Source: Paenibacillus alba (GTDB lineage Bacteria > Bacillota > Bacilli > Paenibacillales > NBRC-103111). Taken from it: a stretch of DNA of 64,000 nt. Location: positions 62,001 through 126,000 of the forward strand of contig NZ_JABMKZ010000017.1 in assembly GCF_013204855.1 (NCBI RefSeq), written 5' to 3'. The position numbers were made by a program, and so were the translations under genes. Position 1 is the stretch's first letter, and each line of letters opens with the position of its first letter. The notes below the pieces were generated by a model that searched no databases, was not told the DNA's origin, and saw only the letters and a list, made by a program, of their open reading frames with translations. Below are positions 34,405 to 44,174 of this stretch, in pieces.

Positions 34405-35507
34405 TTAGCTCCCCCAAGAAGCGAATTCAACTGTTCCAACAGATTGTCTCTGCCGGTGAGCGAAATCGTCCCGATTTTCTCACAAATTTTCTCGAGGAAT
34501 TCAAGCTCCTTCAAGCGGAATAGAGTCTGGTTCTCGTCCATCAACTTAGCAGTGTTAAGCAGACTGCGAGTAGAAGCTGTTTCCTCACGGCGGGTAATCA
34601 AGTTTGCTTGGGCTTTCTTCTCTGCTAGCAACACTGTATTAAGTATCTCTTTTATATCCCCAGGCAAAATAATATCCTTTACACCAGCAGAAAAGAATTT
34701 GACCCCGTAATCCTCACTCTTTTCGTTCAGACGGGACAGTACAAATGCCGCAATCTCCTGCTTCATCCGCAACAGGTCATCTAGCTTCAATGTCCCGACG
34801 TATTCACGCAGAATAAGCTGCAATAGAATATAAACCTGATCTTCGAAGCCTTTGATTTCCAGTGCACGCAGCGGATTGATAATCTTGTACTGGCAGACGA
34901 AGTTTAAGCGAAGCGTTACCTTGTCCTCCGTCATCATTTCCTGACCGGTCATATCCAGTTGTTGCTGCCGTAAATCCACAGTTTTTATCGATGCCACCAC
35001 AGGTCCCTTCCAGAAATAATATTTTCCTGGGGCAAGCTCCCTCTGCATGACATTGTTATAAAATAGCACCCCTGTCTCGTAGCTGGTCACTTCGGAAACA
35101 TAAAGATAACCTGCAACTTTCGCAAATATGGCTCTATCTATATCTGCAGCAACTTCTGGTTGGCGAATATCAACTCGCGTAAAGTCGTGCTTTTTCAGCA
35201 CATTCCAGAAAGCGTATTTACCAGCTGTCATAAGCGATACGAACTTGCCATCCTCATAATGAAGCACATACTCGTGATCTTGAATATTGACAACAGTCAG
35301 CTCCTCAAGCAGCCGATCATCCTGAAGAAATAAGTTCAGATCCTTTCCTTGTATGGCAAATGGCTTCGTAACATTCAACAACACGATTTCATCGTCTGAA
35401 AATGGAGCGAGTCGATAAACACCTGGCTGCAGGTGCTTCACATAACTGCCTTTCTTAAACAGCAATCCTCGCTCGTCAGCTTTAACGATAATTTTCTTCA
35501 ACATCAT
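34401..35507 (-). CDS. SPFH/Band 7 (slipin-like) domain protein
   Basis: A 368-residue protein with an SPFH domain in its second half: YLYVSEVTSYETGVLFYNN, VDLRQQQLDMTGQEMMTEDKVTL (in parts), then DQVYILLQLILREYVGTLKLDDLL and the conserved YGVKFFSAGVKDIILPGDIKEILN. Slipins normally have an N-terminal membrane hairpin. This one has none and instead starts with an about 110-residue unrecognised region, so it would be soluble or peripherally attached. A coiled-coil-like tail (EKKAQANLITRREETA) follows. It forms a two-gene operon with the HEAT-like gene. Membrane-domain organisation or stress protection is the usual theme of the family. Confidence 0.82.
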   Translation of the reverse strand: MMLKKIIVKADERGLLFKKGSYVKHLQPGVYRLAPFSDDEIVLLNVTKPFAIQGKDLNLFLQDDRLLEELTVVNIQDHEYVLHYEDGKFVSLMTAGKYAFWNVLKKHDFTRVDIRQPEVAADIDRAIFAKVAGYLYVSEVTSYETGVLFYNNVMQRELAPGKYYFWKGPVVASIKTVDLRQQQLDMTGQEMMTEDKVTLRLNFVCQYKIINPLRALEIKGFEDQVYILLQLILREYVGTLKLDDLLRMKQEIAAFVLSRLNEKSEDYGVKFFSAGVKDIILPGDIKEILNTVLLAEKKAQANLITRREETASTRSLLNTAKLMDENQTLFRLKELEFLEKICEKIGTISLTGRDNLLEQLNSLLGGAK

Positions 35508-36113
35508 TTATCTCCTCATTTCATGGAACCTTTGTAGTGTGTTGTGACCTTTATTAGGGAACCCTCCTGATCAAGAAGCGGAGCCAAGCTTAAGGTTGGA
35601 AAATCGGTACCTGCACACTTAACTTTCTGATGACGATGCGATCTAATATTTCAGCCCGCTCTCACTCATCTTGCCATTATGTGGCCAAGCACTTTATCTC
35701 TGAACCGGTATCCACAGGCTGCATAGCTGCTTTCTCAGTGCCTACTCGAAGTCAGGCTGAAGATTCCCGCTAACAGGTCTAATAATTTGCTCATCGCTCG
35801 ATGGGAAGTCGAGTATTCTACCAGAATCGCTCACTATGCGATTGGGGAATCGAACCCCAAATGTGGTTTCTTGCCGATCCGACCGTACAGGATACCGTAA
35901 CAGACCATGCACGGCACTGCGGGATATCTCGATATCCCCGCCTCGTTACGACCGTCCGAACAAGAAACAATGTAGGATTGCCTTACAGGTTCTATCTTCG
36001 CTTATTTTCGAAATAGCGAACATGGCGGAAGTATTACGACGACGCATAAAGTTTTCCATTCCACCCAAATCCATTCCCTAATTGAAAAGGGAGCACGAAT
36101 AAAAAGTGGAACA
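35508..36113. other. Non-coding stretch with a tRNA T-arm-like element and a perfect palindrome
   Basis: About 600 bp without a supportable gene. On the minus strand 35859-35843 reads as an ideal T-arm: a 5-bp stem TGGGG/CCCCA around TTCGATT, matching the GGTTCGANNCC B-box. No matching acceptor, D or anticodon arms are found, so it is not a tRNA gene. GGGATATC-TC-GATATCCC is a perfect palindrome at 35921-35938. Short open frames in both strands lack ribosome sites. It may be a remnant of a tRNA-linked integration site or chance. Confidence 0.35.
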
Positions 36114-36150
36114 CCAAATAACTCTACATCATTGACGTAGAGTTATTTGG
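36114..36150 (-). terminator. Perfect 14-bp hairpin after the SLH protein gene
   Basis: CCAAATAACTCTAC (36114-36127) and GTAGAGTTATTTGG (36137-36150) are exact inverted repeats around ATCATTGAC. A TTTTT lies about 9 nt beyond it on the minus strand. The loop core resembles the terminator at 41535. Confidence 0.78.
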
Positions 36151-36164
36151 TATAGAACTTATTT

Positions 36165-39100
36165 TTATTTCACATCGCTAATTTGTTTCAGCATACGTAC
36201 GACAACTGTGACCACTTGAGCCCTTGTACTATTTTGAGACGGAGCAAAATGAGTATCGTCTACGCCGTTCAGCAATCCGAGCCTTATAGCCGCTGCAACG
36301 TATTGTTTAGCCCACTCGCTTATGCTGCTTGCGTCTACATAGTCGTTCGGTTGATCTGAGACAATATCACCCAGTTTTTTACCAGTAACATTCAAATACG
36401 CGTTGACCATCATGACCGCCAACTGCTCTCGTGTAACATTAGCTTCAGGAGAGAAGGTGCTATCGCTTGTTCCTCCTACGATATTCGCTGCATAGGCAGC
36501 GTTCACAGCATCCACATACCATGAATCTGCAGCTACATCTTCAAAAGCTTTGGTTGGTGCTTGAGCGGACAGGTTTAGTGCTTTCTTAAGAATTGTAACA
36601 AACTGCCCTCTAGTCATATTGCTGTCCGGTTGAAAGGATTGATCGTCCATACCGTCGATAATCTTCTTGCCGACAAGTTGCTCGATGTCTTTTTGCGCCC
36701 AGTGTCCTTGGGTATCCGTGAATGTTTTTCCGGCAGCTGCTATCTTTTCCAACACAGCATACTTCGAAAAATGTGACAATGTCGCGGTAATTGTACCGTC
36801 ACCATTCATCTTGCCCCCTATGTAAGTCCAAGTGTTCGTTGTTTCATCCAACCAATACACACCCAGATTCTTAGCGTCCATTACTTTTGACTGATCGTAG
36901 CGGAAAGTAGCCTCAATCGGCGTATCAAAAGTTGTTATAACCTTATCTTTTTCGGCTAAAGAAAAATCCAGTATTGGAGACGCCGTAGCGAAATCGCCCA
37001 ATGTCTGATGATCTTCAGATGCAATTGTAAGCTTCACAGTTTCAAATTTGTATGTCCCGCTTAAGGAGTTAACAGGGAACTTGAACTGCACGTCGTTAGC
37101 TTTAATAACAATAGGCTTGCCCTTATTCGCTGCAATTTGAGCGATATCTCCATCGATGCTAACCGTAGTAATATCGAGATGCTGTTTAACCGTAGCATCA
37201 AGGATAAGCTCATTCTTTGCTTCCTTGGCAAGATCGATCAGCATATCTATACGAGCCGGTTGGAAGGCATAAGTCATTTTGCCGTTAGCGTCACGCGTCG
37301 GCAAGCTTACGCCACCACCACCGCCGCCTCCGCCACCTCCACCTCCACCACCGCCTCCAGGTGGAGCCGGAGCGGAAGGCTCAGCATTATACGCCTTTTC
37401 AATCTTCAAACTTGGAATGCCCCCACCACGTTGCACCGAGAAATAAAGACTTCCAGCCCCAGTTCCCAGCTGCGGAATGGTAAATTTCGCTGAAGTCGAT
37501 TCATCCCCAACTACTTGAAATAACAATGAATTAGCTGAGTTTGGATCACTGTACACTCGAACAATGTCTCTAGGATTTAATCCCGAGATGGTAATCGTGT
37601 CGGGGGTCCCTGATTTGTTATTGGTAATTTGAATTTGATCCGGTGTCAACGATGATCCGTAAGTCCGATCAAATAAGTCAGTCGTAGTAGGAGTGCTCAT
37701 CCCAGTCGAGGAAACCGCATAAACGGCAATCTTGGTTGCCCCTAATGGAATCTGGGTATTCATAGGAATAGTGGTCTCATAGCTTCCAGTTTGATTTACT
37801 GGCAAACTAATAATAGGTTTGAGCTTCTGCAGTAGATCGTCGACAAAGTAAATCTCGTAACGCATAGTACCATAGAAATTATTATTTGTATAAAAGGATA
37901 AGTAGCCACCCACTTCCCCTTTATTTCCATCATCATCCCTCTGTTGTAGGTACCCAACTGGATTTTGATAAGTTATCGGCAAGTTAGAAACAGGCTCACT
38001 TGCTATGTTGTTTGCCAACAAATAATAATCTCCCAATACTTTCTCATCATTTGCCGAATTGATAGCCGATAGCCTCACTTTCGAGGCACCTGCTGGGATC
38101 TGCGTATCTAAGATGGATACATTATACTGCTGCTGCCCCTTGCTGACTTGTGCAAAAGTGCCCCCCATTTGCGCCCCTATAGAATCAATAAATTTGACAA
38201 CATAATTTTTCACACTTGTTTCATCAATGAAAGGAACCCAGTGCAATTCACCCTTGTAATTCTTCGCGCTAGTATCAATATCTTCGACATAATTACTAAA
38301 GGGATCGAATTCAATGTTATCCCATAATCCGAAATAATATCCGTTAGTACTTTCACCTAAATTATTTTTACCAAAAATCCCGATTCTTTCGGCGCCCGCT
38401 GGAATCGCAGTACCATTAGGCAAAGTAATTTCATAACTTGGATAGTTCAACCCATGGCTTGGACGAATGAGCCTACTTTGTGTTAATTCAGCAATGGATT
38501 GTAGTTTTACGTTATTTTTATCTACAAAATAGAGATCATAGCTTGTTGCAGCTCCACCTGAAGTAAGGTCATACCAACTGATCGAGCCGCCAATGTTACC
38601 ACGGGATGTATCTTCATCGTAGATATAAGGGAACAAAAGGTTGGGAACTGGAATCGCCGGATTCGTCCCTGTAATAACTGGACTGCTCATAGTATTGTCA
38701 AAAATTTGCATGCGGTACATTTCTGTACTTATATTCCCGGACAAGTCCATTGGTCGCAAATCGAGATAAACTGCTCCTGCAGGTACCAAGTTTTCAGCAA
38801 TATCAATATGATAATTTATCAAAGATGATTGATTCTTTGGAACGCTATACGCACTTCCAAGCGCTGTTCCAGATGCATCGGTAAAAATCAGTTGGTAGCC
38901 CGAATAAATAGTTTCAATTGGAGTATACCAATTCACTAATGGATGGACCTTCCCACGAATTGGGTTCTGATCTTCTAATGTGTACACAAAAAAGGAGGAT
39001 GACCAGCCACCGCCATAATCCGATATCATAACAGTAGCGGCGGAAGAGCTTTCTCCAATTGCATTCTTGGAATAAACGCCTAAATACATCGCTCCCGCAG

Positions 39101-41270
39101 GTATGCTAGTTTTTGGAATACTGTAGTTATAGGACGAGCTATTTCCTGCATAAGGAACTTCGGCTATTTTACTTCCAATTTTAATCATATTTTGATTTAA
39201 GAAATAAACCGTGTAACTACTTATATAAGAAGTACCTGGTGTGGTGTACCAATAGAGATTCCCACTTATTTCTCCCGCATTAGCGTCGTTATCGTTAAAA
39301 TTAACATTAGAAACTTGCAACGACGGCGCGCTAAGTTCTGGTGCATGATCATGAAGAGCCTGCATAGAAGTGAATTTCTGTATGGTTTTCCCATCTTCAG
39401 AAACCACAACAATTTGACCGTCTGGCAGTGTCAGCACATTTTTCGCGATGAATGGCAGAGGGTATTGCATGGTATACGAGTCCCGATCCCAGACCGAGTC
39501 TTTTGCAAAAACATTAGCTCCTTTAGCCGCAATAACTGCAGCTCCAAAATAGCCCTTCCATGCTGGAATCTGAACAAGCGTATTCTTATCCAAAAGATTG
39601 CTCGCGTAGTATAGATCGCTGCCGTTCATCGTGATCGTACCTAATACGTTGCTGTACGCTTGAGATACTGCTTGCTGAGAGAAGTTAGTTAAGTTGAACT
39701 TAATAGCCGTATTTGTACCTGTGGAATAAGGTGATTTTTCTCCGAAGTATAAGGCATTATCTCCTAGACTAAGGACCATACGACCAGGATAAATGCTTGT
39801 AGCGTAATTCACCTTAGTTCCAGTAGCAGTATCAATGACATATATCCCCGGATAACCAGAAACACTTGAAACACTCTTATCTAATGCGGTATAGATCAGC
39901 TTTTGTTTACCATAAACGACTTGGCTGACAAAATTGCCGACATCCCATGAATAGACAGCTCCGTTGACACTTGTTCCAGAAAGTGTATTCACTTTCATAA
40001 TTTGTGTTGCTGAAGCATTGCTGATATATAGGTTGTCATGATCTATAAATATCGAATTAGGGTTGGATCCTATGGTTCGGGTTTCTTGAACGGTCATATC
40101 GCTTGTGCGAATCCTCATCAACTGATTGCTTTCCGAGGAGATGGCGAACAGGCTCGCACCATCACTGCTATATACGAGATCGGTCACCGACTTATCAAAT
40201 ACCAGCTTTAGATCGTCGTTCCGCCAAGATATCGGAGTAGTGGAGGGTGCTAGATTCACATTAATGATCTGTATAACGTTTGGAATATTAGGGTTCCCAC
40301 TATCCGATCCTGTATAGGAATAAACATGATTCTGACTATCCATTAAAATTTTTCTTGATGCCACAGGAAGTTGAGCAATTCGAGTAAATCCTTCTCGATC
40401 ATACACATAGCTGCGGTCTGGTGCGGCATTTCCCGAATTATTCGAATGGCTGGTAAACACCGTGTTGCCTTGAACGTACATCACATCATCTTGATAGGTA
40501 CCTTGAATAGAGGTTAAATCTGTATTCTTAAATCGGTAGCCTGCATAGAAAACCTGATTGCCATCAACAATTACTTTTCTGGCAGGACCAAAGAATCCGT
40601 AGTTATTATCATAAGTAGTTCTTGAAAGTGACTGCAGTGTAGAAGTGCTGAATGAGAAAAGATTAGAGCCGGTCGATCCCGACTCGCCAACAAACAAAAT
40701 ATGGTTTGCTGTATCAATAGCTAAATCAGGATTAAAAAAGGTATTGTGAGTCCCCCCATTCAGCAATGTCTCTGTTTGCGTTGTTAAATTGTATGCCGCT
40801 ACACGACTCCACTGATCTTCTTCTGCATAGAACAGCTTATTACCGTCGATAGCCAGTTCGTACGGCTTTATGGACGTTGTAATCGAGCCCACTACTTCCT
40901 TTTGCGCAATATCTACAATGGCAATGGCCGTTGTTCCTGACAAAGCGACATAAAGCTTGCCACCGGATTGTACTAAATCTGAAGGTGCAGTACCAAGCGT
41001 TACTTGCTTCTCTATCTGAAGGTCACTCTTTCGAATAAATAGTAGACTATTAGCCTCCTTAGAGACAGCATAAATATATCCTCTCGCTTCATCCAGTACC
41101 CACTCCCTGATAGAATTAGTAAGCGTAAGCGAAGGAGATGTTTCAGTTCCTGCGAATGCTTTATTAGCATTTATCCCAGGCAATATGGCAGATGAGAGAA
41201 TCATAAAGATAGCCAATAGGACTATAGATATTCTTTTATTTAATAAATTCCTGTACGTTCCGGTATGCAT
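36165..41270 (-). CDS. Giant SLH-anchored surface protein with beta-propeller and Ig-like modules
   Basis: A 1701-residue exported protein. A signal peptide (Lys/Arg-rich start, then IVLLAIFMILSSAILPGINA) ends near AFA at about residue 41. An N-terminal YVTN-like propeller spans about 45-650, with repeats such as GKLYVALSGTTAIAIVDI. It is followed by at least five related Ig/FN3-like modules (about 660-1230), each with a W/Y-rich strand, a YxVYFVD-type strand and an IPAGAxxIxVY-type strand. A run of 16 glycines at about 1302-1318 is a flexible linker. Three SLH domains close the protein (FTDTQGHWAQKDIEQL; FEDVAADSWYVDAV; YVDASSISEWAKQYV), which bind pyruvylated secondary cell-wall polymer. 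Ligand and role are unknown; adhesion or cell-envelope sensing is plausible. Confidence 0.92.
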   Translation of the reverse strand: MHTGTYRNLLNKRISIVLLAIFMILSSAILPGINANKAFAGTETSPSLTLTNSIREWVLDEARGYIYAVSKEANSLLFIRKSDLQIEKQVTLGTAPSDLVQSGGKLYVALSGTTAIAIVDIAQKEVVGSITTSIKPYELAIDGNKLFYAEEDQWSRVAAYNLTTQTETLLNGGTHNTFFNPDLAIDTANHILFVGESGSTGSNLFSFSTSTLQSLSRTTYDNNYGFFGPARKVIVDGNQVFYAGYRFKNTDLTSIQGTYQDDVMYVQGNTVFTSHSNNSGNAAPDRSYVYDREGFTRIAQLPVASRKILMDSQNHVYSYTGSDSGNPNIPNVIQIINVNLAPSTTPISWRNDDLKLVFDKSVTDLVYSSDGASLFAISSESNQLMRIRTSDMTVQETRTIGSNPNSIFIDHDNLYISNASATQIMKVNTLSGTSVNGAVYSWDVGNFVSQVVYGKQKLIYTALDKSVSSVSGYPGIYVIDTATGTKVNYATSIYPGRMVLSLGDNALYFGEKSPYSTGTNTAIKFNLTNFSQQAVSQAYSNVLGTITMNGSDLYYASNLLDKNTLVQIPAWKGYFGAAVIAAKGANVFAKDSVWDRDSYTMQYPLPFIAKNVLTLPDGQIVVVSEDGKTIQKFTSMQALHDHAPELSAPSLQVSNVNFNDNDANAGEISGNLYWYTTPGTSYISSYTVYFLNQNMIKIGSKIAEVPYAGNSSSYNYSIPKTSIPAGAMYLGVYSKNAIGESSSAATVMISDYGGGWSSSFFVYTLEDQNPIRGKVHPLVNWYTPIETIYSGYQLIFTDASGTALGSAYSVPKNQSSLINYHIDIAENLVPAGAVYLDLRPMDLSGNISTEMYRMQIFDNTMSSPVITGTNPAIPVPNLLFPYIYDEDTSRGNIGGSISWYDLTSGGAATSYDLYFVDKNNVKLQSIAELTQSRLIRPSHGLNYPSYEITLPNGTAIPAGAERIGIFGKNNLGESTNGYYFGLWDNIEFDPFSNYVEDIDTSAKNYKGELHWVPFIDETSVKNYVVKFIDSIGAQMGGTFAQVSKGQQQYNVSILDTQIPAGASKVRLSAINSANDEKVLGDYYLLANNIASEPVSNLPITYQNPVGYLQQRDDDGNKGEVGGYLSFYTNNNFYGTMRYEIYFVDDLLQKLKPIISLPVNQTGSYETTIPMNTQIPLGATKIAVYAVSSTGMSTPTTTDLFDRTYGSSLTPDQIQITNNKSGTPDTITISGLNPRDIVRVYSDPNSANSLLFQVVGDESTSAKFTIPQLGTGAGSLYFSVQRGGGIPSLKIEKAYNAEPSAPAPPGGGGGGGGGGGGGGGGVSLPTRDANGKMTYAFQPARIDMLIDLAKEAKNELILDATVKQHLDITTVSIDGDIAQIAANKGKPIVIKANDVQFKFPVNSLSGTYKFETVKLTIASEDHQTLGDFATASPILDFSLAEKDKVITTFDTPIEATFRYDQSKVMDAKNLGVYWLDETTNTWTYIGGKMNGDGTITATLSHFSKYAVLEKIAAAGKTFTDTQGHWAQKDIEQLVGKKIIDGMDDQSFQPDSNMTRGQFVTILKKALNLSAQAPTKAFEDVAADSWYVDAVNAAYAANIVGGTSDSTFSPEANVTREQLAVMMVNAYLNVTGKKLGDIVSDQPNDYVDASSISEWAKQYVAAAIRLGLLNGVDDTHFAPSQNSTRAQVVTVVVRMLKQISDVK

Positions 41271-41534
41271 GGAAAATGATCCCCCAACTTTGATCTAAAA
41301 TTATTTTTGTCAATAATATACTACAAATTATCAAACCTATATATTGGAAATTGCGAGAATGCATCTCCCCTTTAACTCAAAATCAAATTCTGTACTATGC
41401 CTTCCCAGATAAGCAGGCTTGACTGCTATACCAAGCTTCTAATGACTTCGTTACATGAACCAAATACCCTCTACCTTTATCAAAATTTAACAATGCGTTC
41501 CCCATAAAACAAAGCCCTAGGCCGCGGAAACAAG

Positions 41535-41569
41535 AAAATACCCCTACATCAATGATGTAGGGATATTTT
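41535..41569 (-). terminator. Rho-independent terminator of the cysD-cysN operon
   Basis: Minus strand AAAATATCCCTACATC and GATGTAGGGGTATTTT pair around a short loop, followed by TTTTCTT. It lies about 30 bp after the cysN stop. Confidence 0.88.
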
Positions 41570-41599
41570 ATTCAAAACTATTTCGTTGCGTCGAAGTTT

Positions 41600-43249
41600 C
41601 TACGAATTAATCAAATATTTCATAACGCGTTTCACTACTACACTCGCAGCTTCTTCGATCGAATTCTTGCTTGTGTCGACTTCAATCTCCATAAATTCTT
41701 TGCCAATGATCTCGCGTGCAGTTTCACGGTCGCTATCGGCCGGAGAATCATTCGATACCAAAGCAATAAGTCCCGCATCGTTCATCAATTTGGCAACTTC
41801 CGCCGTTCGCCGCGTCGATTCGCCCTGGCCATTCTCGAGTAACATGGTGTGGTAGCCTGTCGATACCAACCGTTTTTCGACTTCTTTCGCAAGGGTTAAG
41901 TTATTCGCAACCGAACCGGTGAACCAGAGGGTTAATGGATTCTGTCCTTTTTGCTCAGCGCGAACACTTCTGGTGACTTCCGTATCTAACCGTACAAAGC
42001 TGTCGGAGCTTTGAAGGGCTTGGTCAATCACTCCGCAAGCGGAGGTCATATTGGTGACACGATCGATCAGAATAAATCCGCCAATGCTTTTATACTGTTC
42101 AAAAGAATCATAAACGATATCATCCGATAAAGAGAATTCACATTTCGCCACTTCATTTTTGACAATATGATCGGCTGGAACTGTATTTCCCGTATTAATA
42201 TCGATTTTATGCGTAATTGCCGTCACGGTGCCGGGCAGGACTTTCGTTCCTACTTTGACCAAATAATTTTTACCGGGAGTCAGTACGGAATCATCCATCC
42301 AAAGAATCGTGGCGGTAAAACGATCAGCCTCTTGGATCTGATTATCCTTCGTGAATACACAGCCGCGCGAAACGTCGACTTCACGATCCAATTGAATGGT
42401 TACAGGTTGCCCAGCATAGGCTGAATTCCTATCTTGGTCTGTCACTAAGATGCGTTTGACTTTCGCTTTCTCACGACTCGGCAGCGTCGTCAACTCATCG
42501 CCGACCGCAATGCTTCCAGCCTCAATCTGGCCTTGGAAACCGCGAAACGTATGGTCCGGTCGACATACACGCTGAATTGGCATCATGAAATGTTTCGTGT
42601 CGTTGGTCTCAAGAACATCCACATTTTCTAAATAGGACAATAAAGCAAGACCCTCATACCAAGGGGTATTTTGTGATTTTTTGGTAATGTTATCCCCTTC
42701 AGTTGCAGAAACAGGGATCACCTCTATGCTTTGAAAATGAAATTCAGCGCTCGTTTGGGAGAATTCCGCTTTGATGTCATCAAATATCTTTTGTTCAAAA
42801 TGAACTAAATCCATTTTGTTCACAGCTAATACTAGATGTTTAATTCCCATGAGCGCGCAAATCCGGGTATGGCGTTTGGTTTGGGTAATTATCCCTTTCG
42901 TTGCGTCCACAAGAATGATCGCCAGATCCGCAAAAGATGCGCCTACTGCCATGTTGCGTGTATATTCTTCATGCCCCGGCGTGTCCGCTACAATGAAGGA
43001 ACGGTGATCCGTCGTAAAATACCGATACGCTACGTCAATCGTAATCCCTTGCTCACGCTCGGCTAGCAGCCCGTCAAGCAGTAAGGAATAGTCAATTTTG
43101 CCGCCGCGGCTGCCAAGTCTGCTGTCCAGTTCTAATGCTTTCTCCTGGTCGGCGAATAATAGCTTGGCCTCATAAAGCATATGTCCGATTAAGGTGGATT
43201 TTCCGTCGTCTACACTTCCGCAAGTAATAAATTTAAGCAGACTTTTCAT
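41600..43249 (-). CDS. cysN: Sulfate adenylyltransferase subunit 1 (CysN) with a degenerate APS-kinase-like tail
   Basis: A 549-residue GTPase that drives ATP sulfurylase in sulfate activation. G motifs: CGSVDDGKST (G1), the G2 Thr in QGITIDVAYR, DTPGH (G3) and NKMD (G4). Barrel domains follow to about residue 430. The last 117 residues (433-549) resemble APS kinase (LWFTG, YHTMLLENG, AEVAKLMNDAGLIALVS). However, the P-loop GxSGSGKS is replaced by GSVANNLT, and the catalytic DGDN...R segment is reduced to ENGQGESTRR, so kinase activity is unlikely. ATG 43249 has GGGAGGG upstream, within the end of cysD. Subunit partner: CysD, encoded just upstream. Confidence 0.93.
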   Translation of the reverse strand: MKSLLKFITCGSVDDGKSTLIGHMLYEAKLLFADQEKALELDSRLGSRGGKIDYSLLLDGLLAEREQGITIDVAYRYFTTDHRSFIVADTPGHEEYTRNMAVGASFADLAIILVDATKGIITQTKRHTRICALMGIKHLVLAVNKMDLVHFEQKIFDDIKAEFSQTSAEFHFQSIEVIPVSATEGDNITKKSQNTPWYEGLALLSYLENVDVLETNDTKHFMMPIQRVCRPDHTFRGFQGQIEAGSIAVGDELTTLPSREKAKVKRILVTDQDRNSAYAGQPVTIQLDREVDVSRGCVFTKDNQIQEADRFTATILWMDDSVLTPGKNYLVKVGTKVLPGTVTAITHKIDINTGNTVPADHIVKNEVAKCEFSLSDDIVYDSFEQYKSIGGFILIDRVTNMTSACGVIDQALQSSDSFVRLDTEVTRSVRAEQKGQNPLTLWFTGSVANNLTLAKEVEKRLVSTGYHTMLLENGQGESTRRTAEVAKLMNDAGLIALVSNDSPADSDRETAREIIGKEFMEIEVDTSKNSIEEAASVVVKRVMKYLINS

Positions 43250-43250
43250 C

Positions 43251-44174
43251 TTAGAAATAACCCTCCCGTTTACGTCTTTCCATACTTCCTGCCGCTTCTT
43301 GGTCAATTACACGAGTGGTCCGTTCGGATGAAACTGCACCAAGTGTTTCTTCAATAATGGCATCTATCGTGTCCGCTTCCGACTCGGCTCCGCCAGTAAG
43401 CGGATAGCAGCCTAATGTGCGAAACCGCATCTTCTTCATTTCAATTGTCTCATGAGGCTCCAGCTTCATGCGATCATCGTCCACCAAGATGAGATGTCCG
43501 TCACGTTCGATCACAGGTCTCTCTTGGGCAAAATAGAGAGGCACAATATCAATATTTTCTCGGCGAATGTATTGCCAGATATCTTTTTCCGTCCAATTGG
43601 AGATAGGGAAGACGCGGATGCTTTCACCTTTATTAATTCTTGTGTTGAAAAGCTTCCACATTTCCGGCCGTTGGTTTTTCGGATCCCAGGCATGATTCTT
43701 ATTCCGGAACGAGAAAATCCGCTCTTTCGCGCGCGACTTCTCCTCGTCACGTCTTCCGCCGCCGAACGCAGCCGTAAAGCCGTATTGATCCAATCCCTGT
43801 TTCAGGGCTTGCGTTTTCATAATATCGGTGTACGCGGAACCATGATCAAAAGGGTTAATCCCTTGCTCAATCCCCTCCTGATTGGAGTGAACGATCATGT
43901 TGATGCCGAATTCTTTCGCTTTGCGATCGCGGAATTCAATCATCTCTTTGAACTTCCACGTCGTATCAATATGCATGAAAGGAAACGGCGGCTTCTCAGG
44001 ATAAAAAGCTTTCAGCGCCAAATGCAGCATCACGGAACTATCCTTCCCGATCGAATACAGCATCACGGGATTTTCACACTCTGCCGCTACTTCTCGAATA
44101 ATATAAATCGCTTCAGCCTCGAGTTGATCCAGATGCGTCATTTCTTGTATGGAATCAAGCATCAGTTTTTGCAT
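43251..44174 (-). CDS. cysD: Sulfate adenylyltransferase subunit 2 (CysD)
   Basis: A 307-residue PAPS-reductase-fold subunit that forms APS from ATP and sulfate. Motifs: the PP-loop [63 protein letters not shown] and the C-terminal [11 protein letters not shown]. Length and motifs match the family of about 302 residues. ATG 44174 has AAGGAGG 9 nt upstream; an in-frame upstream extension lacks a site. It is first in a two-gene operon with cysN. Neither a separate cysC nor cysH is in view. Confidence 0.96.
   Translation of the reverse strand: MQKLMLDSIQEMTHLDQLEAEAIYIIREVAAECENPVMLYSIGKDSSVMLHLALKAFYPEKPPFPFMHIDTTWKFKEMIEFRDRKAKEFGINMIVHSNQEGIEQGINPFDHGSAYTDIMKTQALKQGLDQYGFTAAFGGGRRDEEKSRAKERIFSFRNKNHAWDPKNQRPEMWKLFNTRINKGESIRVFPISNWTEKDIWQYIRRENIDIVPLYFAQERPVIERDGHLILVDDDRMKLEPHETIEMKKMRFRTLGCYPLTGGAESEADTIDAIIEETLGAVSSERTTRVIDQEAAGSMERRKREGYF

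Noticed and set aside
35843-35859. tRNA gene on the minus strand
   Set aside because: Only the T-arm is present. No 7-bp acceptor partner, D-arm or anticodon arm could be found at the right distances.
35801-36081. Two short plus-strand frames in the gap before the SLH gene
   Set aside because: No ribosome site, no recognisable domain and odd composition; they cross the T-arm-like element and palindrome.
36114-36150. CRISPR-like repeat or operator
   Set aside because: Single perfect hairpin directly after a gene, best explained as a terminator; no regularly spaced direct repeats occur anywhere in the window.
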